This document shows, one piece after another, positions 13,848 to 16,919 of a stretch of 16,919 bases of DNA. The notes under the pieces were generated by a model that was not told where the DNA came from, made no database searches, and saw only the letters and a program-made list of their open reading frames with translations. Both the position numbers and the translations under genes were made by a program. The first letter of the stretch is position 1. Each line of letters opens with the position of its first letter. Origin of the DNA: an uncultured Planctomycetales bacterium (GTDB lineage Bacteria; Planctomycetota; Planctomycetia; Pirellulales; S012-138); assembly GCA_937982665.1 (NCBI GenBank), contig CALJLD010000194.1, forward strand, positions 1-16,919, written 5' to 3'.

Positions 13848-13977
13848 GTTGGATTGCCTGTTCACAAGCTTGAGGTGAATTGGCATTGTACCGAAAATGC
13901 ATACTTAGTGCGGGCGGTCATTGGCTCGGCATTGCTAGTTGGTGATTCCGCGCAGGCGTCCGTAATGCTTCGCCGTG

Positions 13978-14051
13978 CCGTCATTCCCGCGCAGGCGGGA
14001 ATCCAGTGACCAACGGCGCGCGCTGGATTCCCGCCCGCGCGGGAATGACGG
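13978..14051. repeat. REP/BIME-like palindromic element
   Basis: Two 29-base arms (13978-14006 and 14023-14051) are inverted copies with one mismatch, around a 16-base centre. Each arm contains the smaller palindrome ATTCCCGC-N4-GCGGGAAT or close to it. The GTCATTCCCGC...GCGGGAATCCAG wording is that of a very widespread bacterial intergenic repeat. It would form a strong hairpin in either transcript; there is no T tract. Confidence 0.8.
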
Positions 14052-14202
14052 AATGAGGGAACGACTTGTTCGTGGAAATGGCGAAAAGGGATCGCCCGCC
14101 GGCGCGGAAGTGACCAAGTTGCGACTTAACTTGTTGGACAACAACACGTTCTGACGCCTGATGGGCTGGCGAAACGTTGCTTCCGCGAACAGATCGTTTA
14201 GG

Positions 14203-14328
14203 TCGGAAACACTTTCTCTTGCGTTTGAAACCTTTCCGTGCCCATTCGAAACCTTTTCTCTTGCGTCGGAAACTTTTTCGTCCGCGTTCAAAACCGTTTC
14301 GCACGCGACGAAAACGATTTCATCCGCT
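14203..14328. repeat. 21-bp minisatellite, six units
   Basis: Six consecutive 21-bp units (14203, 14224, 14245, 14266, 14287, 14308) share the plan N2-N-GAAAC-N-TTTC-N-CTTGCG; the first three are closest. Because 21 is a multiple of three, every frame on both strands reads as a seven-residue repeat (for example SETLSLA, FETFSLA, SETFSSA on plus; AREKVSN, ADEKVSD on minus). The heptads therefore do not prove coding. Confidence 0.75.
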
Positions 14329-14580
14329 GGGCGAATTGTCGCCGACGTTGATCTTCTCGCTCGGAGAAGAATGTGCAGCTGAGTAATTTGATGCGCAAAG
14401 TTCACGGTTCCTCCATTTGTGTCGTCAGGTTGTTGTTTTGTCAGGCCCTGAGTTTTGGGTTGGCTGCGGCGAATGAGTTTAATCCGCTGCCGCCGCCACC
14501 CGATCCGTTACGCCATTTACGCAATCACGCCAGGGCTGCGTCATCGCTGAATTTCGGACTCGTATTGACCCGACGCTGGG

Positions 14581-14603
14581 CACTGCTGGACAAGCCAGCA
14601 GTG
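14581..14603. repeat. Short perfect hairpin CACTGCTGG-N5-CCAGCAGTG
   Basis: Bases 14581-14589 pair perfectly with 14595-14603 around ACAAG. No T tract follows, so it is more likely a dispersed palindromic repeat than a terminator. I recall similar CACTGCTGG...CCAGCAGTG palindromes in planctomycete genomes but cannot verify this here. Confidence 0.6.
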
Positions 14604-14724
14604 GCACCCAAAGCCGAGGGTTCCTTTGCATGTGCTCAGTCCAGTCCGGCCAATCAACGGCAATCCCGCTGTTGACTCGCCAAGCGCGGACCGTCATCCA
14701 ATTCGTAAGCGGCTTGCCACTCAC

Positions 14725-14739
14725 AAGTGCGGGACACTT
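14725..14739. repeat. Short palindrome AAGTG-CGGGA-CACTT
   Basis: Same layout as 3673-3689 (AAGTG, five bases, CACTT) with a different loop. On the plus strand it runs on as TTCCCCC. Confidence 0.4.
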
Positions 14740-14890
14740 TTCCCCCTGCTAATAAGTAAGGAAATTGACGCCGCGGATTTGCACACAAAATAAAATTTTT
14801 TTGCGGGAGCGCGGAAGCCTGGGAAACACGGCCGCCAGCCAAAAGTTCGGCCGCCTTCTTCCCCAGCGGCATTGACGTCATTCTCCACAA

Positions 14891-15093
14891 GTTGGGTGGC
14901 ATGGTCACATCGCGCAGCAGGGTGACCATGAAAACGCGTTGGGGTAGATTTGTCCCCTTCACCCGCCATCGACGCGATTCACCGGATTTTGTGTTACGCC
15001 AACGGACCTCAGACCAGAACGATTGACTCCCGTGATGTGGCCCTGGCCGCACTCATGGTCACCCTGCTGCGCGATGTGACCATGCCACCCAAC
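14891..15093. repeat. Perfect 41-bp inverted repeat pair with nested palindromes
   Basis: Bases 14891-14931 and 15053-15093 are exact reverse complements, 121 bp apart. Each arm holds its own palindrome, CATGGTCAC-N13-GTGACCATG (14900-14930 in the left arm). Both arms can encode MVTLLRDVTMPPN when read in the matching direction, so the repeat generates spurious frames on both strands. No transposase lies between or beside the arms. Confidence 0.85.
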
Positions 15094-15225
15094 GCTCAAA
15101 CATTCCGCCAATGGCCAACATCTCGCAACTTTGATCCGCAATTCTGGGTAATAGTCTCCGAATAGCCAATCTGCGAGAATGATCCGGCCATCGGTAGCTT
15201 GCGGGGCAGGCTGCCGACTGTTCCG

Positions 15226-15257
15226 AGCATTGAGAAAGCGTTTTCCAGCATTGAGAA
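15226..15257 (+). repeat. Direct repeat AGCATTGAGAA, 21-bp spacing, before the ABC operon
   Basis: AGCATTGAGAA occurs at 15226-15236 and 15247-15257, exactly 21 bp apart (two helical turns), ending six bases before the GTG start at 15264. TTCC precedes both. It could be an operator half-site pair or a small duplication. Confidence 0.5.
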
Positions 15258-15263
15258 TCGCCT

Positions 15264-16001
15264 GTGATTGAAGTCAACAACCTGCAGAAGACGTACCAAG
15301 GACGAAAGTCCAAACGCGTGGAAGCCCTGAAGGGCGTGACGTTCACCTGCGAGCCTGGCAAGGTTTTTGGCCTGTTGGGGCCCAACGGCGCCGGCAAGAC
15401 CACGGCTTTGCGGATCATCTCCACGGCGCTCAAGCCCACCGGTGGTGAAGGCCGCGTGATGGGGAAAGACATCGTCACGCAATCGGCCGAGGTTCGCCGC
15501 AACGTTGGCTTTCTTTCCACCAACACTGGTTTGTATGGTCGGCTGACGCCGCGAGAAGTGCTCCGCTATTTTGGGCGGTTGTTCCGCATGACGCCGGGAG
15601 ACATCGACGCCCGAACTCAGGAGCTCAGCGAAACGTTCGGCATGAGTGAATTCCTGGACCGCGCTTGCGATAAGCTTTCCACCGGCATGCGGCAGAAGGT
15701 TAACATCGCCCGAACGGTGCTGCATTCGCCGCCGGTGATTGTGTTTGATGAGCCGACAACCGGCCTGGACGTGATCACGGCCAAGAGCATTGTGGAGTTC
15801 ATCGCGCGCTGCCGGGAAGAAGGGCGAACGGTCATCTTCAGCACGCATCACATGACCGAAGTTGAGAAGCTGTGCGATCGCATTGGCGTGATCAACAGCG
15901 GCGAGCTTGTTTTTCTGGGCGAGATTGACGAATTCCGCGCCAAGTACGGCAGTCACCTTGACGAGGGTTTCATTCGCTTAATTGAGGAACAGGCCGCGTG
16001 A
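15264..16001 (+). CDS. ABC transporter ATP-binding protein, NatA type
   Basis: This encodes 245 residues from a GTG start; the product begins MIEVNNLQKTYQ, the normal first strand of the family, so the start is secure. Walker A is GPNGAGKT (39-46), the signature is LSTGMRQK (138-145), Walker B is VIVFDEP (158-164), the D-loop is GLD and the switch histidine is His195 in STHHM. The Q-loop segment reads GFLSTNTGLYGRLT, without the usual glutamine. This wording is typical of the NatA (sodium efflux ABC-2) group. Together with the overlapping permease it forms an ABC-2 exporter in the cytoplasmic membrane. The substrate is not certain (Na+ in the B. subtilis NatAB model). The stop overlaps the permease GTG by four bases. 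Confidence 0.93.
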   Translation: MIEVNNLQKTYQGRKSKRVEALKGVTFTCEPGKVFGLLGPNGAGKTTALRIISTALKPTGGEGRVMGKDIVTQSAEVRRNVGFLSTNTGLYGRLTPREVLRYFGRLFRMTPGDIDARTQELSETFGMSEFLDRACDKLSTGMRQKVNIARTVLHSPPVIVFDEPTTGLDVITAKSIVEFIARCREEGRTVIFSTHHMTEVEKLCDRIGVINSGELVFLGEIDEFRAKYGSHLDEGFIRLIEEQAA

Positions 16002-16919
16002 TCTCAGGTATTTGGACAATCTACCGCAAGGAACTTGTCGATACGCTCCGCGACCGGCGGACGCTGATCTTTATGTTGTTGCTGCCTGTCCTGGCGTTGC
16101 CGGCGATGATGTTTGGCATCAACAAGATTGTGGAAAGCGCGGTTCGCGAACAGCAATCGCAGGTGGTCAAGATCGCGGCCGATGCGGAATCGCAAGAAGC
16201 TTATTTAATGCTGGTGCATGAATGGTTCAAAGACACCAAGATGGCCCAGGCGCGATCCAGCGCGGAAGACATCGCCAGCTTGCAGCAACAAGGGGCCAAC
16301 ATCTGGAGCGGAGTGAAGTCACTGTTTTCGTCCGGTGATGAAGAGCCGCAGCCGGATGACAACCAGTCGGCCGCAACCGCAGCCGCGGCGGCCGCGCGAG
16401 CGGAACTGGAGAAGAGTTTTCCGGCCGCTGTTTTGGAAGACCCTCAGGCATTTCAACAATGGGTGGCACAGCAGGCCGAGAAACTGCGCGACGACATTGA
16501 TATCGACAAGACGGAAGAAGAACTCAAAGGCCGCGAGATCAGTCGCTCGGCGATCAAAGAGAGCATCGATTTCTATCGTGTGGCTCTCAAAGGACTGGGA
16601 CTGATTGAGTTTGTTGATCCGGCGACGTTGGGTGTTCCGCCTGCCGATTTCGAGCCGCCGAAGTTGCCGGATGATGTGAAGGATATGGATCCGGAGGTTG
16701 CCCGCAAAATTGCCTGGGCGATCCGCAACAAGGACATTCACGGCTATCTACAAATGCCGGCCAAGTCCGAGTTGGGCGTTGAGCCGACCAGCAGTGGTCA
16801 GCTGACTTCGCTGTTGGTGCATGACTCTACGCTCGATCTTTCCGACGAAGCTTACAGTCGGGTTTCCCGCGCTCTGCGTGAAGGGAGCAAAGCCTTGGCG
16901 TTGGACCGGCTGAACGAGC
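15998..16919 (+). CDS. ABC-2 type permease, NatB-like, with a large extracytoplasmic insert (3' end beyond the window)
   Basis: The GTG start at 15998 overlaps the ATPase stop (GTGA), and 307 residues are visible before the sequence ends. The N-terminus VISGIWTIYRKELVDTLRDRRTLIFMLLLPVL is the usual ABC-2 exporter opening, with a first membrane helix at about 22-42. From about residue 43 to the window's end there is no second helix: at least 260 soluble residues, expected outside the cytoplasm. Within them, about 50-235 are Glu/Gln/Ala rich (an Ala run near 125-134), and DIHGYLQMP (246-254) and STLDLSDEAYSRVSRAL (277-293) recall the NatB extracellular domain. In planctomycetes such permeases may be fused to a CPBP protease domain; that part would lie outside this window. 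Confidence 0.88.
   Translation, partial: MISGIWTIYRKELVDTLRDRRTLIFMLLLPVLALPAMMFGINKIVESAVREQQSQVVKIAADAESQEAYLMLVHEWFKDTKMAQARSSAEDIASLQQQGANIWSGVKSLFSSGDEEPQPDDNQSAATAAAAAARAELEKSFPAAVLEDPQAFQQWVAQQAEKLRDDIDIDKTEEELKGREISRSAIKESIDFYRVALKGLGLIEFVDPATLGVPPADFEPPKLPDDVKDMDPEVARKIAWAIRNKDIHGYLQMPAKSELGVEPTSSGQLTSLLVHDSTLDLSDEAYSRVSRALREGSKALALDRLNE

Larger units (their letters stand above)
13848..15263. other. Repeat-rich gene-poor region, about 1.4 kb
   Basis: No frame here shows a credible protein: those present start at poor sites, lack signal, motif or composition support, and largely translate the repeats. The region contains the REP-like palindrome (13978-14051), a 21-bp minisatellite (14203-14328), a 9-bp-stem hairpin (14581-14603), an AAGTG-N5-CACTT palindrome (14725-14739), a 41-bp inverted repeat pair (14891-15093) and a 21-bp-spaced direct repeat just before the ABC operon. 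It looks like an intergenic sink for small repeats or a decayed gene region. Confidence 0.6.

Noticed and set aside
14203..14328. CRISPR array
   Set aside because: The 21-bp units are directly adjacent with no spacers and diverge along their whole length; there are no cas genes.
13935..14405. 156-residue minus-strand frame with heptad repeats
   Set aside because: It begins at a GTG with no ribosome site, translates the minisatellite and then reads straight through the REP-like element (FPRGRESSARRWSLDSRLRGN), a hallmark of spurious genes.
14581..14603. Intrinsic terminator
   Set aside because: The stem is good but neither strand has a T tract next to it and no gene ends nearby.
14654..15052. 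132-residue minus-strand frame containing MVTLLRDVTMPPN
   Set aside because: It starts at a GTG at the edge of the inverted repeat, and much of it translates repeat DNA. The near-repeat LLAGGRVSQ/LLAGGKVSR in it was noted but is not enough to support a protein.
14891..15093. Complete insertion sequence
   Set aside because: Only 121 bp lie between the arms, too little for a transposase, and no target-site duplication is evident.
15096..15956. 286-residue open frame antisense to the NatA ATPase
   Set aside because: The sense strand has all ABC motifs, so the antisense frame is a shadow.

Overview
The window looks like a chromosomal segment from a planctomycete, most likely of the Pirellulales type. 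This is inferred from the gene content and not from a marker gene. The ECF sigma factor resembles the planctomycete/verrucomicrobial group and is followed by a non-canonical membrane anti-sigma-like protein. There are many short exported proteins without known function, a small membrane protein opening with an RFSLKALFALVAY-type helix, YHS-repeat and helix-hairpin-helix proteins carrying signal peptides, often weak Shine-Dalgarno sequences, and gene-poor stretches full of small palindromes. No rRNA, tRNA, phage gene, transposase or CRISPR array was seen.

Layout. 1-913: the 3' end of a long helical-repeat protein (24-residue units) with a clean intrinsic terminator. 1103-3557: a small lipoprotein gene converging on, and overlapping, a two-gene minus-strand unit of a DJ-1/PfpI-family protein and a GabD1/Sad-type aldehyde dehydrogenase. 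3731-4919: a planctomycete-type exported protein and, divergently, a short Trm112-like protein that has lost most of its zinc cysteines. 5134-6588: a cysteine-rich exported protein and an exported protein with three YHS-like cysteine motifs, ending in a strong terminator. 6700-10638: six minus-strand genes reading ECF sigma factor, membrane anti-sigma-like protein, four-helix membrane protein, exported helix-hairpin-helix protein, receiver-like protein and HAD phosphatase. 11136-11783: an alpha/beta hydrolase of the KANL3/Tex30 type. 11902-13847: three minus-strand genes, namely a signal-anchored unknown, riboflavin synthase and a membrane protein. 13848-15263: about 1.4 kb with no convincing gene but with four kinds of repeat. 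15264-end: a NatA-type ABC ATPase overlapping a NatB-type permease that runs off the window.

Functional links. The sigma/anti-sigma pair overlaps and is probably co-translated, as are the membrane protein/HhH pair and the ABC pair (4-base overlaps). The PfpI and aldehyde dehydrogenase genes fit a reactive-aldehyde or carbonyl stress module. The Cys-rich and triple-YHS genes suggest an exported metal- or redox-related pair, which is a hypothesis only.

The least ordinary material is: (i) the alternating 24-residue repeat protein; (ii) the cysteine-rich protein with SCC motifs exactly 16 residues apart, next to the triple-YHS protein; (iii) the repeat-dense 13.9-15.3 kb interval, with a perfect 41-bp inverted repeat, a REP-like palindrome and a 21-bp minisatellite; and (iv) short sequence motifs found twice in the window directly downstream of unrelated genes. 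I do not see a complete, clearly new defence or biosynthetic system.
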